Source: BM003 sp963783695 (GTDB lineage Bacteria > Pseudomonadota > Gammaproteobacteria > Steroidobacterales > BM003). From it: 64,000 bases of DNA. Below the pieces are notes generated by a model, which saw only the letters and a program-made list of their open reading frames with translations, was not told the DNA's origin and did no database searches. Both the position numbers and the translations under genes were made by a program. Of this stretch, positions 18,738 to 28,268 are shown piece after piece (within the stretch, counting starts at the first letter, position 1; each line of letters opens with the position of its first letter). Location: positions 248,001 through 312,000 of the forward strand of contig CAWAOM010000001.1 of assembly GCA_963783695.1 (NCBI GenBank). The letters are read 5' to 3'.

Positions 18738-19292
18738 ATGACTGCGGCTCCGGACCCGGCCGTCGCGCTGGAAAGCGCCGAACTGATAGTGAGTGCGGCT
18801 GCCGTCACGGCTGCCCTGGAGAAGATGGCAGCGGCGATCAACGACACCTATCGCGGTAGTTCACCGATGCTGTACGGAGTGATGCTCGGGGGCCTGGTGC
18901 CATTGGTCCGGCTAATGCGCCGGTTCGTATTTCCGCACACTGTCGACTATCTCCATGCGACCCGTTATCGCGGTGGCACCACCGGCGGCGAGTTGCAGTG
19001 GCGGGTGCCGCCGCCGCTGGACCTGCACGGGCGCGACGTGCTCATCATCGATGACATTCTCGACGAGGGTATTACCCTGGCGGCTATTGTGGAGGAGCTG
19101 GCGCCGAAAAACCCCGGCTCTTTGCGGACGGCGGTGCTGGTGCAAAAACGACTATCGGGCGATGCCCCGGCTGCGTTGGCCGCTGATTTTGTCGGGCTCG
19201 AGGTGCCGGATCGTTATGTGTTCGGCTGTGGCATGGACTACCGTGGTTTTTATCGTAACCTCGATGCCATTTATGCGTTGGCGGAATCATGA
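18738..19292 (+). CDS. hpt: Hypoxanthine-guanine phosphoribosyltransferase
   Basis: The 184-aa product salvages purine bases using PRPP. The PRPP-binding motif is VLIIDDILDEGITL near residue 100, flanked by the loop MLGGLVPLVRLM and the C-terminal GCGMDYRGFYRNL. I use the ATG at 18738, giving the usual size; the frame extends 21 codons upstream without conserved sequence. It overlaps the downstream phosphorylase by four bases. The pair would convert methylthioinosine to hypoxanthine and then to IMP, which supports this substrate. Confidence 0.88.
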   Translation: MTAAPDPAVALESAELIVSAAAVTAALEKMAAAINDTYRGSSPMLYGVMLGGLVPLVRLMRRFVFPHTVDYLHATRYRGGTTGGELQWRVPPPLDLHGRDVLIIDDILDEGITLAAIVEELAPKNPGSLRTAVLVQKRLSGDAPAALAADFVGLEVPDRYVFGCGMDYRGFYRNLDAIYALAES

Positions 19293-20023
19293 AGCGCCGC
19301 GGCATCATCGGTGGAACCGGCCTGACCGTGCTGGACGGTCTGGAAACCGGAGCAGCTGCCGGATCTGCGACGCCATACGGTCACCCATCGGCGCCTTTGC
19401 GTTGCGCGACCTTGCACGGCAGCGAGGTGGTGTTTTTGCCGCGGCATGGCCGCAATCACGATATCCCGCCGCATCGGGTCAACTATCGCGCCAATATTCA
19501 GGCGTTGTACGATTCCGGGGTCGACGAGATTATCGCGGTTAACGCGGTGGGCGGAATCAGCGCGGAGATGCGGCCGGGTCGGATTGTCATTCCGCACCAG
19601 CTCGTTGACTACACCTATGGCCGCGACCACACCTTTTTCGACCAGGATGTCGAGCATGTGGTTCATGTGGAATTCGATCCACCCTACGATGGCGCGTTGC
19701 GCACTGCCATCATCGATGCTGCGGCCACGGCGCAAATGGACATTGCCGCCGCGGCGGTTTATGGCGTGACCCAGGGGCCGCGCCTGGAGACGGCCGCGGA
19801 GATCGAGCGGATGGCCCGTGACGGTTGCGATATTGTCGGTATGACCGCCATGCCGGAAGCCGCTCTCGCCCGTGAGATCGGATTGCCATATGCCAGCATC
19901 TGCGTCGTAGTCAATTGGGCTGCGGGGCGGGCGGGGGGCGATATCCATGGGCAGATGGCTCGCTACCTGGACGAAGGCATGCGTTGGGTTGATACATTGC
20001 TGCAAAGATTTCTCGCCGATTAG
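19289..20023 (+). CDS. S-methyl-5'-thioinosine phosphorylase-like (MTAP/PNP family)
   Basis: The 244-aa product is a trimeric PNP/MTAP-family nucleoside phosphorylase. It shows IIGGTGLTVL at the N terminus, the phosphate-binding segment PRHGRNHDIPPHRVNYRANI near residue 51, and GMTAMPEAALARE near 184. At residues 207-213 the base-recognition segment reads VVNWAAG; human MTAP has TDYDCW there, with adenine-binding aspartates. The Asn (209) suits a 6-oxopurine, so methylthioinosine is favoured over methylthioadenosine. In Pseudomonas aeruginosa the MTI phosphorylase gene also lies next to nagZ. It would act after an adenosine-type deaminase, not seen here. Confidence 0.85.
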   Translation: MKRRGIIGGTGLTVLDGLETGAAAGSATPYGHPSAPLRCATLHGSEVVFLPRHGRNHDIPPHRVNYRANIQALYDSGVDEIIAVNAVGGISAEMRPGRIVIPHQLVDYTYGRDHTFFDQDVEHVVHVEFDPPYDGALRTAIIDAAATAQMDIAAAAVYGVTQGPRLETAAEIERMARDGCDIVGMTAMPEAALAREIGLPYASICVVVNWAAGRAGGDIHGQMARYLDEGMRWVDTLLQRFLAD

Positions 20024-20134
20024 TGAAGCAGGCTTATGTTCAATAGCCCGGGGCATGCGAAGGTTCAGTATGGTTGCGTCCCGCGGGCGTAGTAAACTGG
20101 AAGCAGAATCGATCTGAATTGCAAGGACTTAGCG

Positions 20135-22402
20135 ATGAGCACACCAATCAGCGAAGACACTGAGGCCGGGACGGCAGAGAGCAGCGGCACATTTGCGGCA
20201 GTACCCACTGAGCGGCCGACAACTCCGCCAACCGCCGGCGAGGCAGGTGAATTGGGTGAGCCCGGAGCCGATGGCTATGATCTCGATAATCCCGCGCTGT
20301 ATCTGAATCGCGAACTTACCTGGCTCAATTTCAACTGGCGGGTGCTACACGAGGCTGAGGACGAGCGCACGCCGCTGCTTGAACGGCTCAAATTCGTTGC
20401 GATCGTCGGGGCGAATCTCGACGAATTCCTGATGAAGCGGATTGGAGGTCTGAAGCAACAGGTCGGTGCGCGGGTTACCGAGCTGACGGTAGACGGCCGC
20501 ACGCCGGAGCAACAGATCAACGAGTGCATGGCTGTCGTCCACGATATCAGACAGCGTCAGCGGCACCTGCTGCTGCAATTGCGTGAACAACTGCGCGAGC
20601 ATGGCATCCATGCGGCGACTTACGATCAACTTAGCGAGCCCCAGAGAAATTGGCTACGAGAGCATTTTCGCAGCGAGATTTTCCCCCTCGTAACGCCGCA
20701 GGCGTCGGATCCGGCCCATCCGTTTCCGTTTGTCTCCAACCTCTCGATAAACCTTTTCGTAACGGTCAGAAACAGCCGCGATCAGGAACAGCTGGTCAGG
20801 GTCAAGGCGCCGATCGGCCCGGACATTCCGGGTATCATCCAGATTGCGGATAGCACGACCTACGTGATGCTGGAAGAGATTATCGCCAACAATCTCGACC
20901 TGCTGTTTCCGGGGATGGAAGTCTTGTCCTGTGAGTTCTTTCGGGTTATCCGCAATGCCAATACCGAGACCGATGAGGAAAGCGCGGACGATCTGCTGGG
21001 AATGATCGAGTCGGAGTTGCGCGACCGTCAGTTTGCTCCGGTCGTCAGCATGGATGTCGTAGAAGGAATTTCGCCGGTGCACGAGGGCATGCTCGCGGCG
21101 GAGATGGGTCTCAACGAAGCCACGGATGTGACTGAGGTGGATCCGCCGCTGGATCGCAAAGACTTCATGGATCTGGCAATGTCGATTGACCGTCCGGATC
21201 TGCGCGACCCGCCGCACCATCCGATCGATCACCCTGAACTTACCGCTGACCGCAACATTTTCCATGTGATTCGTGACAAGGGTTCGGTATTGCTGCATCA
21301 CCCGTATGAGTCCTTCTCCACGTCGGTGGAGAGATTTCTGAAAACGGCAGCGCGTGATCCGAAAGTGAGGGCGATCAAGATGGCTCTCTATCGCACTGCG
21401 CGCCGCTCGCGGGTAATCAAACATCTGGTGGAAGCGGCGGCGAACGGCAAGCAGGTCGCAGTTGTGGTCGAACTGAAGGCACGCTTTGACGAACGCGCCA
21501 ATATCGAATGGGCGCGTCACCTCGAGCAGGCCGGTATTCACGTCACATTCGGTGTGGTCGGTCTGAAGACCCACTGCAAGGTCATACTAGTGATTCGCCG
21601 TGACTACAGTGGCCTGCGTCGCTACGCGCATATCGGAACCGGAAACTATCATTCCGGTACTGCCCGTTTGTATGGCGACCTCGGGCTGCTGACCTGCGAT
21701 CCGGAATTGACCGCCGATATTGGTGAGCTGTTCAACTTCCTTACTACCGGTTTTATGGCCAAGCGCCATTACAACAAGCTGCTGACATCGCCGCGGCGTA
21801 GCAAGGCTGCACTGCTGTACAAGATCAAGCGCGAGATAGCGCTGCACTCTGACGACACTCCGGGGCGGATCCAGTTCAAGATGAATGCACTGGAGGATGT
21901 GGATATCACGCGTGCGCTCTACCAGGCTTCCATGGCCGGTGTGAAGATCGATCTCATTGTTCGCGACACGTGTCGGTTGCGGCCGGGTATTCCCGGCCTT
22001 TCAGAAAACGTGCGTGTCGTGAGCGTTGTCGGCCGGTTCCTCGAGCACACCCGCATTTATCACTTTGGCGGCGGCGACGCGCCAGAGTATTTCATTGGCT
22101 CCGCCGATTGCATGAAGCGCAACCTGGAGAGCCGGGTCGAAACACTCGCGCCGGTAGAGGACCCGCGATTGCAGGCGCAGCTGCAACATATCCTGGATAT
22201 TCAACTTGCCGACCAGCGCAGCGCCTGGGAGATGCGATCTGACGGTAGCTATGTGCAACGGATGCCGCGAAACGAAAGCGAAACGCTCGGTTCGCAGCAG
22301 CAGCTGATGAAACTCGCGAGCGAGCGGAGTGCCGCGCAAAAAGCTGGCAAGAACAAGGCGCTTTTGCAGCGTACAAGATCTCATCGGACGCGTACTGACT
22401 GA
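20135..22402 (+). CDS. ppk: Polyphosphate kinase 1
   Basis: The 755-aa product makes polyphosphate reversibly from ATP. The N-terminal domain begins with YLNRELTWLNFNWRVL near residue 50. The phosphohistidine motif is HIGTGNYHSGTARLYGDLG near residue 500, and a second active-site histidine lies in HTRIYHFGGG near residue 640. The first 45-50 residues are acidic, rich in Thr, Glu and Gly, and look disordered, unlike E. coli Ppk. A 111-base gap separates it from the phosphorylase. There is no ppx nearby. Confidence 0.97.
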   Translation: MSTPISEDTEAGTAESSGTFAAVPTERPTTPPTAGEAGELGEPGADGYDLDNPALYLNRELTWLNFNWRVLHEAEDERTPLLERLKFVAIVGANLDEFLMKRIGGLKQQVGARVTELTVDGRTPEQQINECMAVVHDIRQRQRHLLLQLREQLREHGIHAATYDQLSEPQRNWLREHFRSEIFPLVTPQASDPAHPFPFVSNLSINLFVTVRNSRDQEQLVRVKAPIGPDIPGIIQIADSTTYVMLEEIIANNLDLLFPGMEVLSCEFFRVIRNANTETDEESADDLLGMIESELRDRQFAPVVSMDVVEGISPVHEGMLAAEMGLNEATDVTEVDPPLDRKDFMDLAMSIDRPDLRDPPHHPIDHPELTADRNIFHVIRDKGSVLLHHPYESFSTSVERFLKTAARDPKVRAIKMALYRTARRSRVIKHLVEAAANGKQVAVVVELKARFDERANIEWARHLEQAGIHVTFGVVGLKTHCKVILVIRRDYSGLRRYAHIGTGNYHSGTARLYGDLGLLTCDPELTADIGELFNFLTTGFMAKRHYNKLLTSPRRSKAALLYKIKREIALHSDDTPGRIQFKMNALEDVDITRALYQASMAGVKIDLIVRDTCRLRPGIPGLSENVRVVSVVGRFLEHTRIYHFGGGDAPEYFIGSADCMKRNLESRVETLAPVEDPRLQAQLQHILDIQLADQRSAWEMRSDGSYVQRMPRNESETLGSQQQLMKLASERSAAQKAGKNKALLQRTRSHRTRTD

Positions 22403-22663
22403 TTCGCAGCCATCAGCCGTCGATTATGCGGGCGCAGAAGGTCTGGAAAAATCCCGGGTCGCGCCGTAAAGTTGCAGCATCGCCAACGGCAGTCGGGCGT
22501 GATCGGGCGGAGAAGTCATCCGCGAGACGCTTCCATGAAGAACAGTTGGAGCAAAAGAGTGCCGGGTATGCCAGGAGGGGCTGGCGTACCGGGACACGCG
22601 GTAACGCTTCTTGTGCGTGAATGGCGGCCCGACCGGAAGGATCTACGCGGGGGAAGCGATTAA

Positions 22664-23434
22664 ATGGCGGGAACTAACAGAGGCATTGGTGCCTGGCTGT
22701 TGCCCTTGGGAGCGGCAGTCGCGGCGCCGGCAATCGGCGGGCTGCTGTTTTCTTATGCTGGCCGGGAATCGGCGTTGCTGGCTGCGCTTGGATTTTCCGC
22801 GGCGTTCAGTTTCCTCCTCGGCAGAGGGCTGGTGCGGGCACGACGCAATGCTGCAGGGCGTGAGGGCGCATTGTTCGCTATCAATACCGAGCTTGAATCG
22901 GCCAATGAGCGTATCCGCGAACTGGCTCGAACCGATCAGCTCACCCAGCTTGCCAATCGGCGCAGCCTCGATGAAGTGCTCGCGCGGGAGTGGTCGCGGG
23001 CCGAGCGCAGCGGTTGCCCGCTGGCGGTGATCATTGCCGATATCGATTTTTTCAAGGCTTACAACGACAAGCATGGACACCGTATGGGCGATGAGGCGTT
23101 GCGCCGCGTCGCCGCTGCCATGCGTGATGTGGTGCAGCGCCCGGGCGATCTTGTTGCCAGGTACGGCGGTGAAGAGTTCGCAATCGTTTTACCCGATACT
23201 GATCTCGAAGGGGCAGGGGTCATTGCCGAGCGCGTGCGCGGCGCCGTGGAGGCGGAACGCATTCCCCATGGCGTGTCGGATGTGAGCCCCTACGTCACGA
23301 TCAGCGCAGGTGTGGCAATTCGTGTCGCGCGCGGCCAGCGCGTCGAGGCCGAACTCCTGGAACAGTCCGACCAGGTGATGTATCGCGCGAAACAGAATGG
23401 TCGTAACCGGGTCGAGGTGGTTACAGGCAGCTAG
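22664..23434 (+). CDS. Membrane-anchored diguanylate cyclase
   Basis: The 256-aa protein has two N-terminal transmembrane segments (about 10-31 and 35-55), a short coiled linker, and a GGDEF domain from residue 88. The active site is RYGGEEF (GGEEF at 168-172), the guanine-binding pattern FKAYNDKHGHRMGD is intact at 130-143, and an inhibitory site RPGD (159-162) lies five residues before GGEEF. It should therefore make c-di-GMP with product inhibition. It has no sensor domain beyond the membrane hairpin. It is convergent with batD and shares the CTAG stop region. Confidence 0.92.
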   Translation: MAGTNRGIGAWLLPLGAAVAAPAIGGLLFSYAGRESALLAALGFSAAFSFLLGRGLVRARRNAAGREGALFAINTELESANERIRELARTDQLTQLANRRSLDEVLAREWSRAERSGCPLAVIIADIDFFKAYNDKHGHRMGDEALRRVAAAMRDVVQRPGDLVARYGGEEFAIVLPDTDLEGAGVIAERVRGAVEAERIPHGVSDVSPYVTISAGVAIRVARGQRVEAELLEQSDQVMYRAKQNGRNRVEVVTGS

Positions 23435-25098
23435 TCGTGGCGTTTTCCCGCGAGCCGATGCAGCGCAGCCAGTTCGTTGCTGCGACCATGCGGGTCTTTT
23501 GCGGGCACCGAAAACTGCTGCTTTACCTGCTGGTATAGCCGGCTACCGTCCCAGCCCTCGCCTGGTGTCGCATAGATATTTCGATCGAGGTCATTCAGTT
23601 CCTTTCTCAGTGACGCATTGGCGTGGCGGCGCAAGGCGGCGAGACCTGTCTGGTCGGGCCAGCGAGAACGGCTCCAGCTGACCAACGCGCTGCGCGCGGC
23701 AGCTGGATCTGCCGCGCTGCAGGCCTGTTGCAGATGGTGCAGGGAAGCCGCGGCCGGGTTTGCTTCCATGGCAGGTTTTGCGGCTGCGGTCAGCGGCGCC
23801 GCGCCTGCCGCACGACGGCGCCACAGCAGCAGTGTCGCGAGCCACCCCAATCCGAGAAACAGGCTGATATTGCGCCATAGCGGCGACGTTTCCGCGATCG
23901 CGTCAACTGCTGCGGTTTCGCTGTCGATTGCGGTTGCGGCCGACGCGGCGCCGGGTAGGGCCAACACAGAGAGAGTGCGGGCTGGCAGTGCCGCATATTC
24001 CAGTTGGTCGGTAGTCGTGTTCCACCATGGTATACGCAGGGCCGGGATTTCGAATGTGCCAGCCTCCGCGGCGATCAGGGCCATGCTCAGACGCCGCACG
24101 GACCGGGTCCCCTGGATGTCGCTTACCTCGTCACTGGTAGGGGCCTCGGGATAGATCCGCAGGCCCGCCGGCCAGGCGATTGCCGGGTCCGGCAACTGGC
24201 TGGCATTGAGTCCCTCGGCCCGTATCTCCAGATTGACACTGATCGGCTCGCCTGCATGCAAAGGCGTTGGTGCATCCACGCGTTGGTCGAGCTCGAGCGC
24301 GCGAGCCGGCAGCCACACCGTACCCGGAAAAGCCGGGGGAATCGGTTTTACTTCGATGGTTACCGGGGCGCTTTGCACCCGGTGCATGGTTCCGGTCCGG
24401 GCGAGAAAACTGCGTTGCCTGTCAAGGATTCGGGCCTGCAGGCTAAACGGTGCCAGGTCCAGGTCACCACTGGCCTGCGGATAAATGCCATACCTGCGCT
24501 CGATCACCTCATAGCGTCGTTGCGAGCGCGTTGCAAAATAACTGCGGTCGTCACCGAGACGTTTTATCACTGCATCGATGCCCTGCATCTCGGGCTCGCT
24601 GAGACGACGCTCGCTGCTTGCAATATCGAAGTACATGCGCAGCGTGCAAATGACCTCGCCCTGGACATAGGGAGTGAGATCGGAGACCTCGAGTTCGAGA
24701 AAAAGGGGGCCATCGCTGTTGCTGTCAGGTTGCTTTTGGTTGACTGTGATGGTCACCGATGGTGCCGCGTCGTTGCCAAAAACCACGGGCGGTAACTCGA
24801 TGCTGCCGGCCTCGCGCGCTATCAGTTCGAGTTCCCAGGCGGTGGATCCGGTCATCCGGCCGTTGACCAGGCTGTAATTGCTGCGGCGACGACTGGACAG
24901 GATTTCGAATGCACCTTCCAGGACGCTGAAGTCGGGATCCGCCGCGCGATTCGAATCGGTCTCGTAAACCACCGTGAAGGACTCGTCGACGGACACCTCG
25001 GTCCGGTTGAGCCGGACATCGACTGCGGCTGCCGCTTTGCCCCACACCAGGATCAGCATGCATGCCAGCAGCACCCATCGGGCCATCGTGCCTACCAT
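23431..25098 (-). CDS. batD: BatD family protein
   Basis: The 555-aa product has a signal peptide (WVLLACMLILVWGKAAAA), then a long extracytoplasmic beta-rich region. A typical BatD start is VDVRLNRTEVSVDESFTVVYE. One transmembrane segment lies near residue 410 (LFLGLGWLATLLLWRRR), followed by a cytoplasmic tail. Bat proteins were named for Bacteroides aerotolerance; the biochemical role is unknown, though an envelope stress or chaperone role is suggested. The start overlaps the end of the batB-batC gene by seven bases. It is the last gene of the moxR operon. Confidence 0.85.
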   Translation of the reverse strand: MVGTMARWVLLACMLILVWGKAAAAVDVRLNRTEVSVDESFTVVYETDSNRAADPDFSVLEGAFEILSSRRRSNYSLVNGRMTGSTAWELELIAREAGSIELPPVVFGNDAAPSVTITVNQKQPDSNSDGPLFLELEVSDLTPYVQGEVICTLRMYFDIASSERRLSEPEMQGIDAVIKRLGDDRSYFATRSQRRYEVIERRYGIYPQASGDLDLAPFSLQARILDRQRSFLARTGTMHRVQSAPVTIEVKPIPPAFPGTVWLPARALELDQRVDAPTPLHAGEPISVNLEIRAEGLNASQLPDPAIAWPAGLRIYPEAPTSDEVSDIQGTRSVRRLSMALIAAEAGTFEIPALRIPWWNTTTDQLEYAALPARTLSVLALPGAASAATAIDSETAAVDAIAETSPLWRNISLFLGLGWLATLLLWRRRAAGAAPLTAAAKPAMEANPAAASLHHLQQACSAADPAAARSALVSWSRSRWPDQTGLAALRRHANASLRKELNDLDRNIYATPGEGWDGSRLYQQVKQQFSVPAKDPHGRSNELAALHRLAGKRHD

Positions 25099-26801
25099 GT
25101 CTTCTCGCCATCCATATTGCGTTTTTCACGCTGCCGCGACTGATAGTAGAACTTTCGCCGCAGCAATCCACCCGGATCATCCGGAATACTCCGCAACCAC
25201 TGCTCGCTGGCCTGAGCTTCCTCGTCAATTTCCTCGTTTTCCTGTTCTGCCTGTTGTTGCTGAGGCTGCTGCTGGGCTTCCTCCTCGCTCTCGCGCGGAT
25301 CCTGATCCGGGGAGTCTTGCGCCTGCTCCTCCGAATCGGATGGCTCAGGTTGATTCGCCTGCGATTCATCGTTTTGTTGCTGTGACTGATCGTCTTGCTG
25401 CTGTGATTCCTCGCCCTGATCCTGCTCTTGCTGCTGCTGTTCCTGCTGTTCCATCAGTAATTCACGGTTGAACCGCGCATCTTCATGTTCTGGTTGCTGG
25501 GCGAGCACTGCGTCGTAGGCGGCAATCGCTTCCTCGAAGCGGCCCAGACGAGCCAGCGAATTTCCCTTGTTATACAGGCTGCCAGGGTCATCAAGTTCCT
25601 CAAGGTCAGCTATCGCCGACTCATAGTCACCAATTTCGTGAGCCGCTGCCGCACGCCAGCGCGGATCCTGAAACAGGCGTGCCGCGGCTTCCTTCTCGCC
25701 CTCGTTGTACAACGCCTCGGCGCGTTGGTCCGGACTTTGCCAGAGAGACTTCAGGCTCGCTGCGTGCGATTCGGCGAGCGGGGCAATCGTCAGGACCAGC
25801 AGCAACAGGTAGCCACGTCGGAACAGCAGTGCGGCCAAAGGCAGCAGCGCCAGGATCAGCCACGGGCCTTCCTCCCGCCACGCGTCAGTTTCGCGTTCCA
25901 TGGCCGCAGCATCCTGAGGGTTGCCGCTACCCCGCAATTGCTCGCCCAGACTGCGCAGATCGAAATCCTCGGCAGACATGGCGGCAAAGATGCCATCGCC
26001 ACGATCGGCAAGCCGGCGCATCCCTGCGAGGTCCATTCGGGGCACGACGACGCGCCCGTTACCATCGCGCACGAATCCGGAGCCGTCCGGCAGCGGTATC
26101 GGTGCACCGCTCGCAGTGCCGACGGCCAATACGCTGAGGCGGTGGCCATTGGCGCGCAGCGTCTGTGCCGCGTCGATATCGCGCTGATCGCCGGCATCGT
26201 CGCTGACGAGCAACAGATTGCCGGGAGCGTTACTGGAATCGAGCAACTCGAGGGCCTGCAAAATGGCAAGATCGGGTCGGCTGCCCGGCACCGGCATCAG
26301 GTCCGGAGCCAGCGCGGGCAGCATCGCCAGTATGGTATCGGTATCGTCTGTTAGCGGCGTAACGGTGAATGCGTCGCCGGCAAACACCACGAGACCCGTG
26401 ACGCCGGCGCGGCCGGCATCGCGATCCTTGAGCAAGTCCGCGAGTCCAAAGCGCACTCGCGATATCCGGTCGGGACTGAGATCGTCCGTGTACATCGAGG
26501 CCGACAGATCGAGCGCAATGACTAACGGGCTCTCATCGCGAAAGGTGGGTTGCGGTGCGCGCTGCCATGCCGGACCGGCCAGGGCAATAATGGCGACGGT
26601 CCCGCCCAGCGCAATCAGCGCTGCAAACAGCCGCCGGTTGCCGCGATGCACGGTTTCCAGAATATGGGGCAGCAGAGCAGGGTCGACTACCCGTGACCAG
26701 TTGCCCGGTGAAACTTGCCGCAGCAGGCATACATAGCAGAGACCGAGCCACGGAATCAGCGCCACTAACCACAACGGCCGGATGAAATGAAAGGCATCCA
26801 C
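25092..26801 (-). CDS. batB: BatB-BatC fusion: VWA domain plus TPR and Gln/Glu-rich tail
   Basis: The 569-aa membrane protein joins two Bat modules. Residues 1-310: N-terminal transmembrane helices, then a von Willebrand A domain with MIDAS residues DLSAS near 93, the threonine in TPLTDDTD, and the aspartate in LVSDDAGD. A membrane segment follows (PWLILALLPLAALLFRR). Residues 350-450 are TPR-like, with SLYNKGNSLARLGRFEEAIA. Residues 455-540 are extremely rich in Gln, Glu and Asp, and the end has the conserved QWLRSIPDDPGGLLRRKF. Such fusions are common in proteobacteria. It binds unknown partners, probably with BatA. Confidence 0.88.
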   Translation of the reverse strand: MDAFHFIRPLWLVALIPWLGLCYVCLLRQVSPGNWSRVVDPALLPHILETVHRGNRRLFAALIALGGTVAIIALAGPAWQRAPQPTFRDESPLVIALDLSASMYTDDLSPDRISRVRFGLADLLKDRDAGRAGVTGLVVFAGDAFTVTPLTDDTDTILAMLPALAPDLMPVPGSRPDLAILQALELLDSSNAPGNLLLVSDDAGDQRDIDAAQTLRANGHRLSVLAVGTASGAPIPLPDGSGFVRDGNGRVVVPRMDLAGMRRLADRGDGIFAAMSAEDFDLRSLGEQLRGSGNPQDAAAMERETDAWREEGPWLILALLPLAALLFRRGYLLLLVLTIAPLAESHAASLKSLWQSPDQRAEALYNEGEKEAAARLFQDPRWRAAAAHEIGDYESAIADLEELDDPGSLYNKGNSLARLGRFEEAIAAYDAVLAQQPEHEDARFNRELLMEQQEQQQQEQDQGEESQQQDDQSQQQNDESQANQPEPSDSEEQAQDSPDQDPRESEEEAQQQPQQQQAEQENEEIDEEAQASEQWLRSIPDDPGGLLRRKFYYQSRQREKRNMDGEKTW

Positions 26802-26803
26802 TG

Positions 26804-27790
26804 TCAGATATTGCCTCTGCGGTATCCGGCCAGGAGCAGGCTCGCGATCAGCACCGCCAGCGCCAGGGGCCAGTAGAAGAGACTGAGACGAGGCTGGAAC
26901 GCCTGCTGTTCCTGCTCGGTCGGTTCCAGGCCGTCGAGAATCCGGTAGATCTGCGCCAGCTCAACGGTATCGCGAGCACGAAAAAACCGACCGTTTGTCA
27001 GCTTTGCAATTTCGGTCAACGTAGTTTCATCAAGCTGAGCGGAAGGATTGACAACGCGCTGCCCAAAAAAATCCTGCACGTTCATCGCATCTGCGCCAAT
27101 ACCGATTGTATAGATCGTCACGCCGTCGCGCGCCGCCAGTTCCGCCGCTTTGAGGGGGGAAACCGCACCCGCGGTATTGGCACCGTCAGTCAGTAAAATC
27201 ACGATGCGGTCGCGTTCCTCCTGCTCCCGCAGACGTTTGACCGCCAGACCGATTGCGTCGCCGATCGCGGTGTATTGCCCGGCAAGCCCGATCACGGACT
27301 CCAGCAGCAGCGTATTGACAGTAGCGCGATCGAAGGTCAGGGGCGATTGCAGATAAGCACGATCGCCGAACAGAATGAGTCCAATACGATCGCCTTTGCG
27401 TCGTTCGATAAACTCGCCAGCGACCGCTTTGGTTGCGGTCAGGCGGTCGACCTGCCTGCCGGCGAGCAGAAAATCCTCGACTTTCATGCTTCCGGAAATA
27501 TCGACCGCGAGCATCAGATCGCGCCCCGTGACTGAAAGCTCACGCGGCGGGCCCAGCCACTCCGGACGCGCCGCGGCACCCACCAGGGCAAACCAGCCTA
27601 AAATGGCTAGCCACATCTTCCAGCGACTGCCGCCCACTGTACCGGCCGGCGCATCAAGGCCGGAGAAAACAGCCAGGCTGGGCACCCGCAGCGCCGTCTC
27701 GCTTTGCTGTGTTGCGGGCGCAAGCATGCGCCGCAGCAGCCACGGCAAAGGCAGCACAAGCCATATCCACGGCCAGGAGAAAACAATCAC
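26804..27790 (-). CDS. batA: BatA family VWA-domain membrane protein
   Basis: The 328-aa protein begins with a transmembrane segment (WPWIWLVLPLPWLLRRML), has a second near residue 65, and ends with a third. Between them is a VWA domain with the MIDAS motif DISGSM near residue 95, the threonine in SPLTFD, and LLTDGAN near 200. The domain should face one side of the inner membrane and coordinate a divalent metal for protein binding. It is two bases upstream of the batB-batC fusion. Family VWA proteins typically work with a MoxR ATPase, which heads this operon. Confidence 0.9.
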   Translation of the reverse strand: MIVFSWPWIWLVLPLPWLLRRMLAPATQQSETALRVPSLAVFSGLDAPAGTVGGSRWKMWLAILGWFALVGAAARPEWLGPPRELSVTGRDLMLAVDISGSMKVEDFLLAGRQVDRLTATKAVAGEFIERRKGDRIGLILFGDRAYLQSPLTFDRATVNTLLLESVIGLAGQYTAIGDAIGLAVKRLREQEERDRIVILLTDGANTAGAVSPLKAAELAARDGVTIYTIGIGADAMNVQDFFGQRVVNPSAQLDETTLTEIAKLTNGRFFRARDTVELAQIYRILDGLEPTEQEQQAFQPRLSLFYWPLALAVLIASLLLAGYRRGNI

Positions 27791-28267
27791 CTATTCCGAC
27801 TCCAGCTTGACGTCGAGTCGGCTGGCGACACGCGCCAGCAAATCGAGATACCTGTCGGCGTCGACAGCGATGCCGCGGCGGTACGGCGCCTCCACCAACA
27901 GTTGACCGTATTCGCTGGCTGCAGCGTCCTGCCCGAGCAACTTGCCAATGAATCGAGTCCAGCCGCTGCCACTGAGGCCTGCCACCTGGTCACGCGGAAA
28001 AGCGCTCAGGCAGGCGCGGCGCAACAACACCGAACCGCGCTGAATCAGGCGTTCCGTATCGTGGTCGCGGGCGTAGTCCGCGCGCAGTCGCAACAGTTCG
28101 CGCCGGAACCGGTAGGCAACCGTACGGCGCTGCCGCCACTGCCTGATTAGCAAAACCGCGGACAGCAGCAGAATTGCCGCAAGAATCCACCATCCGGGTG
28201 CCGGCGGCCACCAACCGACCGGGTCGGGCAGGTGAATGTCACGTAATGGCAATTCTGCAGGATCCAT
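27791..28267 (-). CDS. DUF4381 membrane protein
   Basis: The 158-aa protein has the conserved start LPLRDIHLPDPVGWWPPAPG, then one transmembrane helix (WWILAAILLLSAVLLI), and a helical cytoplasmic domain with basic residues. This is the DUF4381 pattern found between DUF58 and VWA genes in Bat operons. It abuts batA with no gap. The role is unknown; by position it is a membrane scaffold or adaptor. Confidence 0.87.
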   Translation of the reverse strand: MDPAELPLRDIHLPDPVGWWPPAPGWWILAAILLLSAVLLIRQWRQRRTVAYRFRRELLRLRADYARDHDTERLIQRGSVLLRRACLSAFPRDQVAGLSGSGWTRFIGKLLGQDAAASEYGQLLVEAPYRRGIAVDADRYLDLLARVASRLDVKLESE

Positions 28268-28268
28268 A

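Noticed and set aside
22535..22663. 42-codon ORF abutting the cyclase start, in the 261-base gap after ppk
   Set aside because: There is no Shine-Dalgarno and no recognisable sequence; the rest of the gap shows no riboswitch or terminator I can support.
25062..25385. Hydrophobic Leu-rich plus-strand frame opposite batB-batC
   Set aside because: It is the complement of the Gln/Glu-rich tail codons; hydrophobicity is an artefact.
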